This document shows positions 8,814-18,835 of a stretch of DNA of 64,000 nt, piece by piece; position 1 is the first letter of the stretch, and the number at the start of each line of letters is the position of its first letter. Below the pieces are notes generated by a model. The model was not told the origin of the DNA. It worked only from the letters and a program-made list of their open reading frames with translations, and did no database searches. A program made the position numbers and the translations under genes. This DNA comes from an uncultured Pelagibacteraceae bacterium (GTDB lineage Bacteria; Pseudomonadota; Alphaproteobacteria; Pelagibacterales; Pelagibacteraceae): positions 62,001-126,000 of the forward strand of contig CACJEG010000004.1 of assembly GCA_902592375.1 (NCBI GenBank), given 5' to 3'.

Positions 8814-9677
8814 ATGCCAGAATTACCAGAAGTAGAAATTGTTAGACAATCACTTCATAAAAAGATCAAAAAAAAAAGCATAAAAAAAGTAATAATTAGA
8901 AATAGGAATTTAAGGTTTAAAATACCACGTGATTTTGAAAGTTTTCTAAAAGATAAAAAGATAATTAAAGTTAGTAGATTTTCTAAATATTTAATAATTC
9001 ATTTTCAAAATGAGGACTATTTTTTAATTCATTTAGGAATGTCAGGAACAATTCATATTCTTGATGAGAAAAAGCCTCTAAAATTTACAAACACTAGTTT
9101 TTATCATTCACTTTTTTTACCTAAAAAACACAATCATGCAGAGTTTGTATTTGATAGCTTGAAAGTAATTTATAATGATCCAAGACGTTTTGGATTTTTT
9201 GAAATAATCAAAAATCACCAAGATTTAGAGAAAAGATTTAAATCAATGGGACCCGAACCATTTAGTGATAAATTTAACTTAAATTATGTATTAAATTATT
9301 TTAAAAAAAAAAATAAGGATATAAAAAGTTTCCTACTTGATCAGAGATTTGTTTCTGGAATAGGTAATATTTATGCAAGTGAAATTCTTTTCGCTAGTAA
9401 AATAAATCCATTTAAAAAAGCAAAAAGACTTAATAAAAATGAATGTTTAAATATTATCTTAAATTCTAAGAAAATACTTCAACAGGCAATTAATAAGGGA
9501 GGTTCAAGTATAAGAGATTTTAAAGATATCTCAGGTAACAAAGGTACCTTTCAAAACGAGTTTAAAGTCTATCAGCAAGACGGAGCTGACTGTAAGCGCA
9601 CGAAGTGCAAAGGCATTATAAAAAAAAAGATAACATCAAATAGGTCGACTTTTTTTTGTGTTTCCTGTCAAAAATAG
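8814..9677 (+). CDS. mutM: Formamidopyrimidine-DNA glycosylase
   Basis: MPELPEVEIV N-terminus, LIHLGMSG, DPRRFGFF, SGIGNIYASEILF, C-terminal zinc finger. Confidence 0.96.
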   Translation: MPELPEVEIVRQSLHKKIKKKSIKKVIIRNRNLRFKIPRDFESFLKDKKIIKVSRFSKYLIIHFQNEDYFLIHLGMSGTIHILDEKKPLKFTNTSFYHSLFLPKKHNHAEFVFDSLKVIYNDPRRFGFFEIIKNHQDLEKRFKSMGPEPFSDKFNLNYVLNYFKKKNKDIKSFLLDQRFVSGIGNIYASEILFASKINPFKKAKRLNKNECLNIILNSKKILQQAINKGGSSIRDFKDISGNKGTFQNEFKVYQQDGADCKRTKCKGIIKKKITSNRSTFFCVSCQK

Positions 9678-9727
9678 TTAAATATTTAGTTGACCACTAT
9701 AAATTCTCAAGTTATACCCCTGCGCAG

Positions 9728-9988
9728 ATGGCAAACACAAAATCAGCAATTAAGAGAATTAGAAGAATTTCTAAACAAACAGCGGTAAATAAAGCTAGAA
9801 AGAGTAGGTTTAGAAACGCTCTCAAAAAAATGAACCTTCTAATTGATAGTAAAAAGAAAGATGAAGCTCTAAAATTCTTACCAAAGTTAAACTCTGAGTT
9901 GATGAAAATTGCTAAAACAGGAATAATAAAAAAACAAAATGCTTCTAGAAATGTTTCTAGAATTACAAAAAAAATTGCTGCAATCTAA
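9728..9988 (+). CDS. rpsT: 30S ribosomal protein S20
   Basis: Internal start MANTKSAIKRIRRISKQTAVNKARKSRFRNALKKM at 9728 within ORF 9656..9988. Confidence 0.95.
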   Translation: MANTKSAIKRIRRISKQTAVNKARKSRFRNALKKMNLLIDSKKKDEALKFLPKLNSELMKIAKTGIIKKQNASRNVSRITKKIAAI

Positions 9989-10129
9989 ACGTTAATTTAA
10001 ATTTTTAATTAAAAATCTTTACATAATTAGTTTAAACAACTTTTAATAAGTACATCATATATTTAAAATAAAATTTAAGTTACTACATTTAGATTTAGTA
10101 AATATTTGAATTTAACTTATTCAATTTCT

Positions 10130-10157
10130 ATTTGATTCAATCTACATTTGATTCAAT
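10130..10157 (+). repeat. Direct repeat ATTTGATTCAAT x2 in dnaA leader
   Basis: ATTTGATTCAAT at 10130-10141 and 10146-10157 (16-nt period); each contains a GATTC (GANTC) site. Confidence 0.7.
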
Positions 10158-10301
10158 TCAAAATTTTAATTTTTAGATTTAAATTAAAATTAATCTGCAG
10201 CATTATAAATCACAATCATAGATTTTAATTTTTTTTTATTTTTCTTATTAACTTGTTGCAAATTTTTTTAAATCGTTCTAACTGAGAGTTCCCCTTAAGT
10301 T

Positions 10302-11720
10302 ATGAATAAATTAATAAATACAAAAAATATTAATAATCTTTCTTCTGAAGGCTTTGAATGGAAGCAAGTGCAGAGTGAAATGAAAAATAAACTAGGCTTA
10401 GAAGTTTATGAGAGCTGGTTAAAAAAGATTTCTTTTGTAGAGGAATTCAATAATTACTTATTATTATCAGTTCCAACAAGATTTATCAGAGACTGGATTA
10501 CATCAAGGTATTTAGACCAAATATTAAAAATAATTAAAGTTTATAAAAAAAACATTATTAGAATTGAGTTCAAAATAGTTGAAAAAGCTCAAGATATCAC
10601 TTTAAAAGAAAATAGTATTAAAGAAAATAATACTAATGAAAATGTTTCATTTATAAAAGACTCTTATCTTCAATATAATCGAATTGATCCAAATAAAAGA
10701 TTTGATAATTTTATTACAGGTTCAAGTAATAAATTAGCTTACGAAGCTTCTTTAAAAGTTTCAGAAAATATATCTCACTATAATCCACTTTATATTTATG
10801 GTGGTGTTGGAATGGGAAAAACTCACTTATTAAATTCAATAGGTTTAGAGCTTAAAAAAAATAATAAATTAATGTTTATTTCCGCAGAACGTTTCATGTA
10901 TCAGTTTGTTAAATCAATTAAATCAAACGACATGGTTAAGTTTAAAGAATATTTTAGAAATACAGATATTTTATTAATCGATGATATCCAATTTATAAGT
11001 GGAAAAGAGGCTATGCAGGAGGAGTTCTTTCATACATTCAATGCATTACTTGATAAGGGATCTCAAATTATTGTATCGGCTGATCGATCACCAAACAAAC
11101 TATCAAGAATTCAAGAAAGAATTAAATCAAGATTTTCTGGTGGATTAGTTGTCGATATTCAAAAGCCAGACCTTGAGCTAAGAAAAAAAATAGTTGAAAA
11201 AAAAACTGAAGAATTGAATGCTTTGTATTCTGAACAATTACAAGTTTCTAGAGAAATTCAAGATTTTATAAGTAATGAAATAACTGGAAGTGTAAGAGAA
11301 TTAGTTGGAGCAATAAACAGAGTTGTTTCATTTTCAAGAATTTACAACAAAGTTCCAAATCTTGCTGAAACTAAAGTTGTTTTAAAAGATTTATTAAATT
11401 TAGCAGAAAATAAGGTTACAATAGATCTAATTCAGACAATTGTTTGTAAGTTTTTCAAAATCAGCAAAAATGAAATGCTATCATCTAGAAGATCAAGATA
11501 TTTAGTAAGACCTAGACAAACAGCAATTTATTTAACTAAAATTTTGACTTCTAAATCATTGCCCGAAATTGGGAGAGAATTTTCTAACCGAGACCATACA
11601 ACAATAATTCATTCAGTAAAAACTATTGAAAAGATAAAAGAAAAAGATCCTGAGATGGTTGATAATATAAATAAATTAAAAAACCAGATTTTATATAATA
11701 ATAAAGAAAATGAAATTTAA
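10302..11720 (+). CDS. dnaA: Chromosomal replication initiator DnaA
   Basis: YGGVGMGKTHLLNSIG, DILLIDDIQFISGKEAMQEEFFHTFN, SNRDHTTIIHSVKTIE. Confidence 0.98.
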   Translation: MNKLINTKNINNLSSEGFEWKQVQSEMKNKLGLEVYESWLKKISFVEEFNNYLLLSVPTRFIRDWITSRYLDQILKIIKVYKKNIIRIEFKIVEKAQDITLKENSIKENNTNENVSFIKDSYLQYNRIDPNKRFDNFITGSSNKLAYEASLKVSENISHYNPLYIYGGVGMGKTHLLNSIGLELKKNNKLMFISAERFMYQFVKSIKSNDMVKFKEYFRNTDILLIDDIQFISGKEAMQEEFFHTFNALLDKGSQIIVSADRSPNKLSRIQERIKSRFSGGLVVDIQKPDLELRKKIVEKKTEELNALYSEQLQVSREIQDFISNEITGSVRELVGAINRVVSFSRIYNKVPNLAETKVVLKDLLNLAENKVTIDLIQTIVCKFFKISKNEMLSSRRSRYLVRPRQTAIYLTKILTSKSLPEIGREFSNRDHTTIIHSVKTIEKIKEKDPEMVDNINKLKNQILYNNKENEI

Positions 11721-12822
11721 CGTTAATCAACAGGATCTTCAGCAAGCATTAAATTATTGCCAAGGAGTTATTGAAAAAAGAAGTACATTGCCAATACTTT
11801 CTAATATTTTGTTAGATGCAAGTCATTCAAAACTTACTATCACAGCGACTGATCTAGATTTAATATTTATACATCAATTAAATAATGTAGAGATTCTAGA
11901 GGAGGGCAAAACCACTACAACTTCATCAATTATGTATGATATTATAAGAAAGTTTAATTCAGGAAAAAAAATAAATCTTTCTTTAACAGATATAAGCAAA
12001 TTACAAGTAGAGTCTGAAAAATCTATTTTTAATTTGAATTGCATAAGTGCAACAGAGTTTCCACTGACAGACGAAAATTTTAATCAAAATGAATTTGTAA
12101 TTAAATCAAAACAACTTTTGAAATTATTAAATAAGTGTAAATTTTCAGTTTCTAATGACGAAACAAGACATTACCTAAGCGGTATATATTTTCATCAAAC
12201 AGAAGTTGAGGATAAAAATTATTTAACTGCAGTTGCAACTGATAGTCATAGAATGTCTATTTCAAAAGTTAGATTAGAAGAAAAAATTGATTTTGATCCA
12301 ATAATTTTACCTAAAAAAACAATTTTTCAACTTTGTTCTTTATTAGATAGCTATGACGGAGATGTAAAAGTTTCAAATTTAAAATCAAAAATAAAATTTG
12401 AATTAAATAATAGTATTTTAATATCAAAACTTATTGATGGAAAATTTCCTAATTACGTTCAAGTTATACCTAAAAATAATCAAAAAAAATTAGAAATAGA
12501 CTTAAAATTATTTTTGAATTCTGTTGATAGAGTAGCCTCAGTTTCATTAGATAAAAAAGATGGTGTGAAATTTAATTTATCTAAAGATACTTTAGATCTT
12601 TCAGTAAATAATACTAACAGTGGTGATGGTAAAGAAACTCTAGGTGTTAAGTTTGATCATGAATTAGAGATAAGTTTTAACTCTAGATATTTAATAGATG
12701 TTGCTTCACAACTAGATGGAGACAGAGTTGAAATTTTCTTTAATGATACTGGTTCACCGGCGTTAATAAAAGATCCAGGTGATTTTGATAGTATTTTTGT
12801 TGTTATGCCTATGAAGGGCTAA
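11710..12822 (+). CDS. dnaN: DNA polymerase III beta sliding clamp
   Basis: MKFNVNQQDLQQALNYCQGVIEKRSTLPILSNILL; ATDSHRMS; FDSIFVVMPM C-terminus. Confidence 0.97.
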   Translation: MKFNVNQQDLQQALNYCQGVIEKRSTLPILSNILLDASHSKLTITATDLDLIFIHQLNNVEILEEGKTTTTSSIMYDIIRKFNSGKKINLSLTDISKLQVESEKSIFNLNCISATEFPLTDENFNQNEFVIKSKQLLKLLNKCKFSVSNDETRHYLSGIYFHQTEVEDKNYLTAVATDSHRMSISKVRLEEKIDFDPIILPKKTIFQLCSLLDSYDGDVKVSNLKSKIKFELNNSILISKLIDGKFPNYVQVIPKNNQKKLEIDLKLFLNSVDRVASVSLDKKDGVKFNLSKDTLDLSVNNTNSGDGKETLGVKFDHELEISFNSRYLIDVASQLDGDRVEIFFNDTGSPALIKDPGDFDSIFVVMPMKG

Positions 12823-13529
12823 TTAATTAAATTTAATTCTGAGTAAATATTTTTTTCAAGAATTTGAATAAAATTTTCTTTTGTTAAACCATAAGGAATT
12901 GGTTTTAGAATAGAGATTGTAATAGTTCTATTAGATCTTTTTTCACCTTTTTTAGGCCATACATATCCTGAGTTAATTGCAACTGGCTGACAAGCAATAT
13001 TTAGCTCTTCATAAATTCTCGAAGCACCTTTTTTAAAAGGTGGTCTTTCATCTGGAAGAACTCTAGTTCCTTGAGGAAAAATAATTAAAGGTCTATTAGA
13101 AGTAGCCATCATTTTTGAAATATCATTAAAAAAACCCAAGTTATCTTTTGTAACCTTGTTTCTTTTTATTGAAATTGATCCTATTTTTTTTAAGTACCAA
13201 CCAAATATTGGAATTAACAATAATTCTTTTTTTAGAATAAACACAGGTGAGTTAAAGATTGTTTGTAAATAAAAAGTTTCAAACATTGATTGATGAGATG
13301 CTGCTATAAAAAATTTTTCATTATTAATAATATTTTCTCTTCCTTTGATTAAAATTTTTACTGAAAGAACAAACCTTAAACAAAAACTGGCCCAATGGCC
13401 CATTAATTTACCTCCTAACAAAACAACCTGTTTAGGCAAAAAGAATGATGGTAAAAAAATTATCGAAATGAAGATGATTCCAGTGAAAAATAATATTGAA
13501 AATAAAAAGTTTCTTATCATTTTTGTCAA
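12819..13529 (-). CDS. plsC: 1-acyl-sn-glycerol-3-phosphate acyltransferase
   Basis: ASHQSMFETF (HX4D-like motif with E), FPQGTRVLPDERPPFKKGA. Confidence 0.87.
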   Translation of the reverse strand: MTKMIRNFLFSILFFTGIIFISIIFLPSFFLPKQVVLLGGKLMGHWASFCLRFVLSVKILIKGRENIINNEKFFIAASHQSMFETFYLQTIFNSPVFILKKELLLIPIFGWYLKKIGSISIKRNKVTKDNLGFFNDISKMMATSNRPLIIFPQGTRVLPDERPPFKKGASRIYEELNIACQPVAINSGYVWPKKGEKRSNRTITISILKPIPYGLTKENFIQILEKNIYSELNLIN

Positions 13530-13532
13530 AAG

Positions 13533-14747
13533 CTAAATTATATCTTTATGCTTTTGTCTTTTTCTTATTACTTTAATTTTTGATCCCTTTATTAATAATT
13601 CTACTGGTTTAGGTCTTAAATTATAGTTTGAGCTTAGTGACATTCCATAAGCACCCACATCACATATCGCAATTAAATCTTTTTCATTCAACACTTGAAA
13701 TTTTTTTAATGTAACAAATTTATCTGTACTTTCACAAATAGGTCCTACAAATTCATATGGTTTTTTAGACGTTTTGTTAGATTTTGTAACGGGTAAGGTT
13801 TTATGAAACGCACCATACAAAGCAGGTCTCATTAAATCGTTCATTGCTGCATCTAAAATTATAAATTTTTTACTTCCGCTATCTTTTATATAGATTATTT
13901 TTGACACTAATGTCCCGGTATTGCCAATAATTGATCTACCTGGCTCAAATATAATTTTAACTTTATGTTTTCTTAAAAATTTAAGAATAGCTGTATTGTA
14001 TTTTTTATAATTGAGTTTTTTATTTTTATCAGTGTAAGAAATGCCCATACCTCCACCTAAATCTATAAATTCAAATTTATGATTTGTTTTATTGAGAATT
14101 TGACTGACCGTTTTAAGCATTTTTTCATAAGGTCTATGATCTAAAATTTGACTGCCTATATGAACGCTTAGACATTTTAAATCAATATTTTTTGAATTCT
14201 TGCAATAATTTATAATTTCATAAAATGTATTTTTATTTACACCAAATTTATTTTCTTTTTTCCCAGTGGATATTTGGCTTAATGTTTTTGCATCTGTATT
14301 AGGATTTAGTCTTACACCAATTTTTATTCTTTTATTTTTTGATTTTGCTATTCGATTTATTTCTTTTATTTCACCTAAAGACTCTGCGTTAATAAGCAAT
14401 ATTTTTTTATCAATAGCAAAGTTGATTTCACTTGTTGTTTTACCAACACCAGAAAATACTATTTTGCTGCGGTTAATCCCTGCTTTTAGTGCCATCATCA
14501 GTTCTCCTACTGAAACAACATCAGCACCTAATCCAAATTTTTTGATTTCTCTTATTAAATTAACATTTGTGTTCGATTTAACTGCAAAGCAGATCAAAGG
14601 AGAAAAAGAACTAAAGTTTTTTTTAAATTTAATAATATTTTGTTTTAATTTTGAATATGAGTAGCAATAACAAGGCGTCCCATATTTTTTTGCAATATTA
14701 GGAATATTAATTTTTTCGATATAAAGTTTTTTTTTAATATAATTCAT
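13533..14747 (-). CDS. lysA: Diaminopimelate decarboxylase
   Basis: CFAVKSNTNVNLIRE, VSVHIGSQ, FIDLGGGMGISY, EPGRSIIGNTG, PICESTDKF, CDVGAYGMSLSSNYN. Confidence 0.95.
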   Translation of the reverse strand: MNYIKKKLYIEKINIPNIAKKYGTPCYCYSYSKLKQNIIKFKKNFSSFSPLICFAVKSNTNVNLIREIKKFGLGADVVSVGELMMALKAGINRSKIVFSGVGKTTSEINFAIDKKILLINAESLGEIKEINRIAKSKNKRIKIGVRLNPNTDAKTLSQISTGKKENKFGVNKNTFYEIINYCKNSKNIDLKCLSVHIGSQILDHRPYEKMLKTVSQILNKTNHKFEFIDLGGGMGISYTDKNKKLNYKKYNTAILKFLRKHKVKIIFEPGRSIIGNTGTLVSKIIYIKDSGSKKFIILDAAMNDLMRPALYGAFHKTLPVTKSNKTSKKPYEFVGPICESTDKFVTLKKFQVLNEKDLIAICDVGAYGMSLSSNYNLRPKPVELLIKGSKIKVIRKRQKHKDII

Positions 14748-14866
14748 TAAGATTGCTTAAATAATTCAATACATTTGTCTGTTTCACTATTTTTGGGACA
14801 ACCTTTCTTTCCACAAGAAATTAGCATTAAAGATATAAATAAAATAAGTATTAATTTTCTAATCAT
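14747..14866 (-). CDS. Small LptM-like lipoprotein (39 aa), absent from ORF track
   Basis: MIRKLILILFISLMLISCGKKGCPKNSETDKCIELFKQS: signal peptide, lipobox LISC followed by GKKG; between argH and lysA; stop overlaps lysA ATG (TAATG). Confidence 0.75.
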   Translation of the reverse strand: MIRKLILILFISLMLISCGKKGCPKNSETDKCIELFKQS

Positions 14867-16254
14867 TTTTCCTTTTTATATTTCATTATCATTTTTTTAA
14901 TATTATCAAAAGAAGTTCCACCATATGATTTTTTTGAATTTATAGAATTAGTTAAATCAAATACCCCTAAAACATTCTCTTTAAGTTTGGGCTCAATTTT
15001 TCTTAATTCGTCTAAAGCCAATTCATTTAATTTTTTTTTTCTTTTTTCTGCATAATTAACTATAGCTGCGGTTTTTTGATATGCTTTTCTAAATGACATT
15101 GAGTGATTTTTTACAAGATAGTCAGCTAAATCAGTTGCAGTAGTATATCCTGAATTAGCAAGTTCTAACATTTTACTCTTATTTGGATTACAATTTTTTA
15201 GTATTTCATCAAAAATTTTTAAACAATTATTTAAATTGTCGTTAGATTTGAAAACAATCTCTTTATCGTCTTGTAAATCTTTAAAATAAGACAATGGTAA
15301 GCCTTTTAAAATTGTAAGCATCGAAAATAAATTTCCATAAGCGCTTCCTGATTTTCCACGCAAATATTCTAAAAGATCAGGATTCTTCTTTTGTGGCATT
15401 ATCGATGATCCAGTAACAACTTTGTCAGATAAATTGATCAAGTTAAAACCATCAGAATTCCAAATAATCAACTCTTCAGCTATTCTAGAAATATGCATAG
15501 CACACACAGATGAAGCGTATAAAAAATCTAAAACAAAATCTCTATCTGAAACTGTGTCAATAGAATTATTTGTAGGGATTTTAAAACCAAGTTTTTTGGT
15601 TGTATAATTTCTATCTATATTAAATGATGTTCCTGCTAAAGCCGCAACACCTAAGGGATTTTCATTTAAACTGTCTAAATTATTAGAAAATCTCTTTTTG
15701 TCTCTATTAAACATTTCTACATAAGACATTAAATAATGTGCAAAAGAGATAGCTTGAGCATTTTTAAGATGTGTAAATCCAGGCATAATAGTCTCAACAT
15801 TTTTTTCAGCTAACTTAATTGTACTCTTAATAACTTTATTAATGTTATTAATTGTTTCGTTAGTTGAATTTTTCATCCAAATTTTAAAATCAGTGATTAC
15901 TTGATCATTTCTTGATCTTGCAGTGTGAACATAGCCAGCTTCTTCACCTATAATTTGAAAAAGTCTTTTTTCGATATTCATATGAATGTCTTCATATTTT
16001 TTATTAAACTCAAATTTATTTTTTGTGATTTCTTTATCAATTTTTGTTAGTCCATAAATAATTTTATTTTTTATTTTAAATGAAATTATTTTTTGTTTAA
16101 AAAGCATTTCAACATGAGCAATTGATCCCTGGATGTCTTCTTTGTAGAGTCTTTTATCAATATCTATTGAATTACCGACTTTTTGAAACAAACTTGATGC
16201 ATTTTTTTTTATCCGTGAGTTCCAGATTGCTTGGTTGTTTTTATTTTTTGCCAT
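14863..16254 (-). CDS. argH: Argininosuccinate lyase
   Basis: HTARSRNDQVITDFKIW, GFTHLKNAQAISFAHYL, GSSIMPQKKNPDLLEYLRGKSG. Confidence 0.96.
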   Translation of the reverse strand: MAKNKNNQAIWNSRIKKNASSLFQKVGNSIDIDKRLYKEDIQGSIAHVEMLFKQKIISFKIKNKIIYGLTKIDKEITKNKFEFNKKYEDIHMNIEKRLFQIIGEEAGYVHTARSRNDQVITDFKIWMKNSTNETINNINKVIKSTIKLAEKNVETIMPGFTHLKNAQAISFAHYLMSYVEMFNRDKKRFSNNLDSLNENPLGVAALAGTSFNIDRNYTTKKLGFKIPTNNSIDTVSDRDFVLDFLYASSVCAMHISRIAEELIIWNSDGFNLINLSDKVVTGSSIMPQKKNPDLLEYLRGKSGSAYGNLFSMLTILKGLPLSYFKDLQDDKEIVFKSNDNLNNCLKIFDEILKNCNPNKSKMLELANSGYTTATDLADYLVKNHSMSFRKAYQKTAAIVNYAEKRKKKLNELALDELRKIEPKLKENVLGVFDLTNSINSKKSYGGTSFDNIKKMIMKYKKEK

Positions 16255-16278
16255 GATATTTAATTATACCTATTTAAC

Positions 16279-16788
16279 ATGAGATTTTTAATAATATTTA
16301 TTTTTTTGATAACAAATGTTGTAGCTGAAGAACTACCTGGTATTAAAAATATTGTAATCCACAAAATACCAAAAACATATGATAATGTTATTTTTTTAGA
16401 CAAAAATGATCAAAAAATTAATATCAATGAATATACTGGCAACTTATTGATATTGAATTTTTGGGCGACCTGGTGTGAACCTTGTAAAGATGAAATGCCA
16501 TCTTTAGATAAACTCCAAGCTAACCCAGAATTGGATAAAATAAAAATTTTTCCAATTAATATTGGGAAAGAAACCTTAGAAAAAGTTAATAAATTTTTTA
16601 TAGATCTTAACATTAAAAATTTTGAACCTTATTTTGATCCACCTACTACATTAGCAAAAATGTTTACTTTAAGAGGCGTCCCTACAACAATTCTAATTAA
16701 TAAAGAGGGTCAAGAATTTGCTAGAATAATAGGTTCAATTGATTTTGAAGATACAAATTTCGTTAATTGGATAAAAAAATATAACTAA
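16279..16788 (+). CDS. tlpA: TlpA-like thiol:disulfide thioredoxin
   Basis: Signal peptide, LLILNFWATWCEPCKDEMPSL, RGVPTTILINKEG. Confidence 0.85.
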   Translation: MRFLIIFIFLITNVVAEELPGIKNIVIHKIPKTYDNVIFLDKNDQKININEYTGNLLILNFWATWCEPCKDEMPSLDKLQANPELDKIKIFPINIGKETLEKVNKFFIDLNIKNFEPYFDPPTTLAKMFTLRGVPTTILINKEGQEFARIIGSIDFEDTNFVNWIKKYN

Positions 16789-16988
16789 TTTTTAAAAAAG
16801 TAAGCAAAGCCAACCAAAGCAAGAATAGCAATAAATTGTAGAAGAACTCTTAATTGCATTAATTTGTTTGAATATTTTTTACTAGTTTCTCCACCTTTAA
16901 AAAGAGTGCCTATGCCTAAAATTAAAACTATTCCCACAGCAATCAAAAGAGCTATTGATAAAATTTTTACAAATATTCCTGAAATCAT
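16785..16988 (-). CDS. HIG1-domain twin-transmembrane protein
   Basis: 67 aa with two TM helices; GGETSKKYSNKLMQLRVLLQFIAI matches the HIG_1_N pattern. Confidence 0.75.
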   Translation of the reverse strand: MISGIFVKILSIALLIAVGIVLILGIGTLFKGGETSKKYSNKLMQLRVLLQFIAILALVGFAYFFKN

Positions 16989-17037
16989 ATTTTTATTTTA
17001 GATTGTTTTTTGAAATAAAAAACATAATTTATCAACT

Positions 17038-17688
17038 ATGACATTTTGCCTAGATTCAATAATTATTAAACCAGAGGACGGTGTTGAAATTAAAAATGCT
17101 ATTATTTTGCTTCATGGTTATGGAGGTGATGGAAAAGATATAAGCATGATATCTTTAAACTGGAAAAGACATATGCCTAATACAGTCTTTATTTGTCCGA
17201 ATGGTCATGAGGTATGTGCTATAAATCCATCTGGTTATCAGTGGTTTGATTTAACAAAAGAGGATTCTGATTACATATTAGAGCAATCAATTAAGGCTGA
17301 AGAAGTTTTAAAAAAATTTATTAATGAAATAAAACAAGAGTTTAAATTATCAAATAATCAAATCTGTCTATCAGGATTCAGCCAGGGATGTATGATGTCT
17401 TTAAATGTTGGTCTTACAGTTGAAGAAAAATTTTCATGCATAGTTGGTTTTTCTGGAAAGATAATAAATCAAAAAGATTTAAAAAACAGAATCAAAAATA
17501 ATACTGAAACATTACTTATACATGGAGAAGCTGATCAAATTGTCCCATCAACACATTTACTAGAAGCAAAAGATTTTTTAATCAGGAACAATGTTAAAGT
17601 CGATACATTATTAATAAAAAATTGTGATCATCATATTCCTATTGAAGCATCAAGTACAGCTTTAAATTTTATTTTAAAAAAAATTTAA
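17038..17688 (+). CDS. Alpha/beta-hydrolase, phospholipase/carboxylesterase family
   Basis: ILLHGYGGDGKD, LSGFSQGCMMSL, LIHGEADQIVP, catalytic His. Confidence 0.85.
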   Translation: MTFCLDSIIIKPEDGVEIKNAIILLHGYGGDGKDISMISLNWKRHMPNTVFICPNGHEVCAINPSGYQWFDLTKEDSDYILEQSIKAEEVLKKFINEIKQEFKLSNNQICLSGFSQGCMMSLNVGLTVEEKFSCIVGFSGKIINQKDLKNRIKNNTETLLIHGEADQIVPSTHLLEAKDFLIRNNVKVDTLLIKNCDHHIPIEASSTALNFILKKI

Positions 17689-17735
17689 CATCTCTTATTA
17701 TTGATAAAATTGTTTAACTAAGTTAAAATTAGTTA

Positions 17736-18305
17736 ATGAACAATTTTATTGAACAAGATGTTTCATTAGAAAAGTGTCCTGCGCTAGTGCTCAATGCAGA
17801 CTATAGACCTTTGAGTTACTACCCTTTGTCTTTATGGTCATGGCAGGATACTGTTAAATCAGTTTTCCTTGATCGAGTTATCATTGTTAGTAGTTACGAT
17901 AGAACTATAAGAAGTCCATCATTTAATATGAAATTACCAAGTGTCATCGCATTAAAGGATTACATTGTTCCTCAAAGCAAGCCGAGTTTTACTAGATTTA
18001 ATGTGTTTTTAAGAGATAAATTTTCCTGTCAATATTGTGGAAGCAATGAAGAGTTAACTTTTGATCATTTATTACCTAGATCAAAAGGAGGCGAAACTAA
18101 TTGGGATAATGTTGTAACAGCTTGTTCTGCATGCAATGTGAAAAAGGGTGGAAAACTGTTAAAACATTCAGGTATGAAGTTGCATCAGTACCCTTATCGA
18201 CCATCAACTGAAGATTTACATAAGAATGGCAAAAATTTTCCACCAAATTTTTTACATAAAAGCTGGATGGATTACTTATATTGGGATGTAGAGTTAGAGT
18301 CTTAA
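17736..18305 (+). CDS. HNH endonuclease domain protein
   Basis: CQYCGSNEELTFDHLLPRSKGGETNWDNVVTACSACNVKKGGK. Confidence 0.9.
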   Translation: MNNFIEQDVSLEKCPALVLNADYRPLSYYPLSLWSWQDTVKSVFLDRVIIVSSYDRTIRSPSFNMKLPSVIALKDYIVPQSKPSFTRFNVFLRDKFSCQYCGSNEELTFDHLLPRSKGGETNWDNVVTACSACNVKKGGKLLKHSGMKLHQYPYRPSTEDLHKNGKNFPPNFLHKSWMDYLYWDVELES

Positions 18306-18835
18306 ATTTTCTCAGAAATATTTATTGCAATTTTTGACCCAGTTTTAATAATTTTATCTAATATAGAGTATGGACCTTCTTTTGTAGCACCCTTTTCATA
18401 GGCAATATCTTTATGGCTTAATTCATCTTCTCTAAATTTAATTATTTTTTTTTTAAGTTTTGGTTCGCTATTATCAAGTTGTTTTATTTGGTTTAAATAA
18501 TGCTCATCTATCACTTCTTCGACGGAAGCAGTGCAAAGCATAGCCGCTTTCTTACCAAGTAAAGTTGAACCAAAACCTAATCCTACACCTAATAAATCCC
18601 ACAAGGGTAAAAATTTTGTAGGTTTTATATTTCTTTTTTTAATTTCTTCTTCAAAAAAATCAGAATGTTCTTTTTCATGAACTTTCATTTCTTCAATTGT
18701 TTTTTTTAAAGCTTCATCTTTAACTAATGTGTTTAGAGCAAGTAACTGTCCTTCATAAATTTTAACAGCACCACGTTCCCCAGCATGATCAACTCTAATA
18801 AATTCCTCTATTTTCTTTTTATTTATTGTTGTCAT
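18302..18835 (-). CDS. coq7: Demethoxyubiquinone hydroxylase Coq7
   Basis: RVDHAGERGAVKIYEGQL, EMKVHEKEHSDFF, FREDELSHKDIAYEKGA. Confidence 0.93.
   Translation of the reverse strand: MTTINKKKIEEFIRVDHAGERGAVKIYEGQLLALNTLVKDEALKKTIEEMKVHEKEHSDFFEEEIKKRNIKPTKFLPLWDLLGVGLGFGSTLLGKKAAMLCTASVEEVIDEHYLNQIKQLDNSEPKLKKKIIKFREDELSHKDIAYEKGATKEGPYSILDKIIKTGSKIAINISEKI

Noticed and set aside
9989-10301. Chromosomal origin (oriC) in the AT-rich rpsT-dnaA intergenic region
   Set aside because: AT-rich and next to dnaA, but I saw no clear TTATCCACA-type DnaA-box cluster by eye, and alphaproteobacterial origins are often elsewhere. GC-skew on the full genome would decide.
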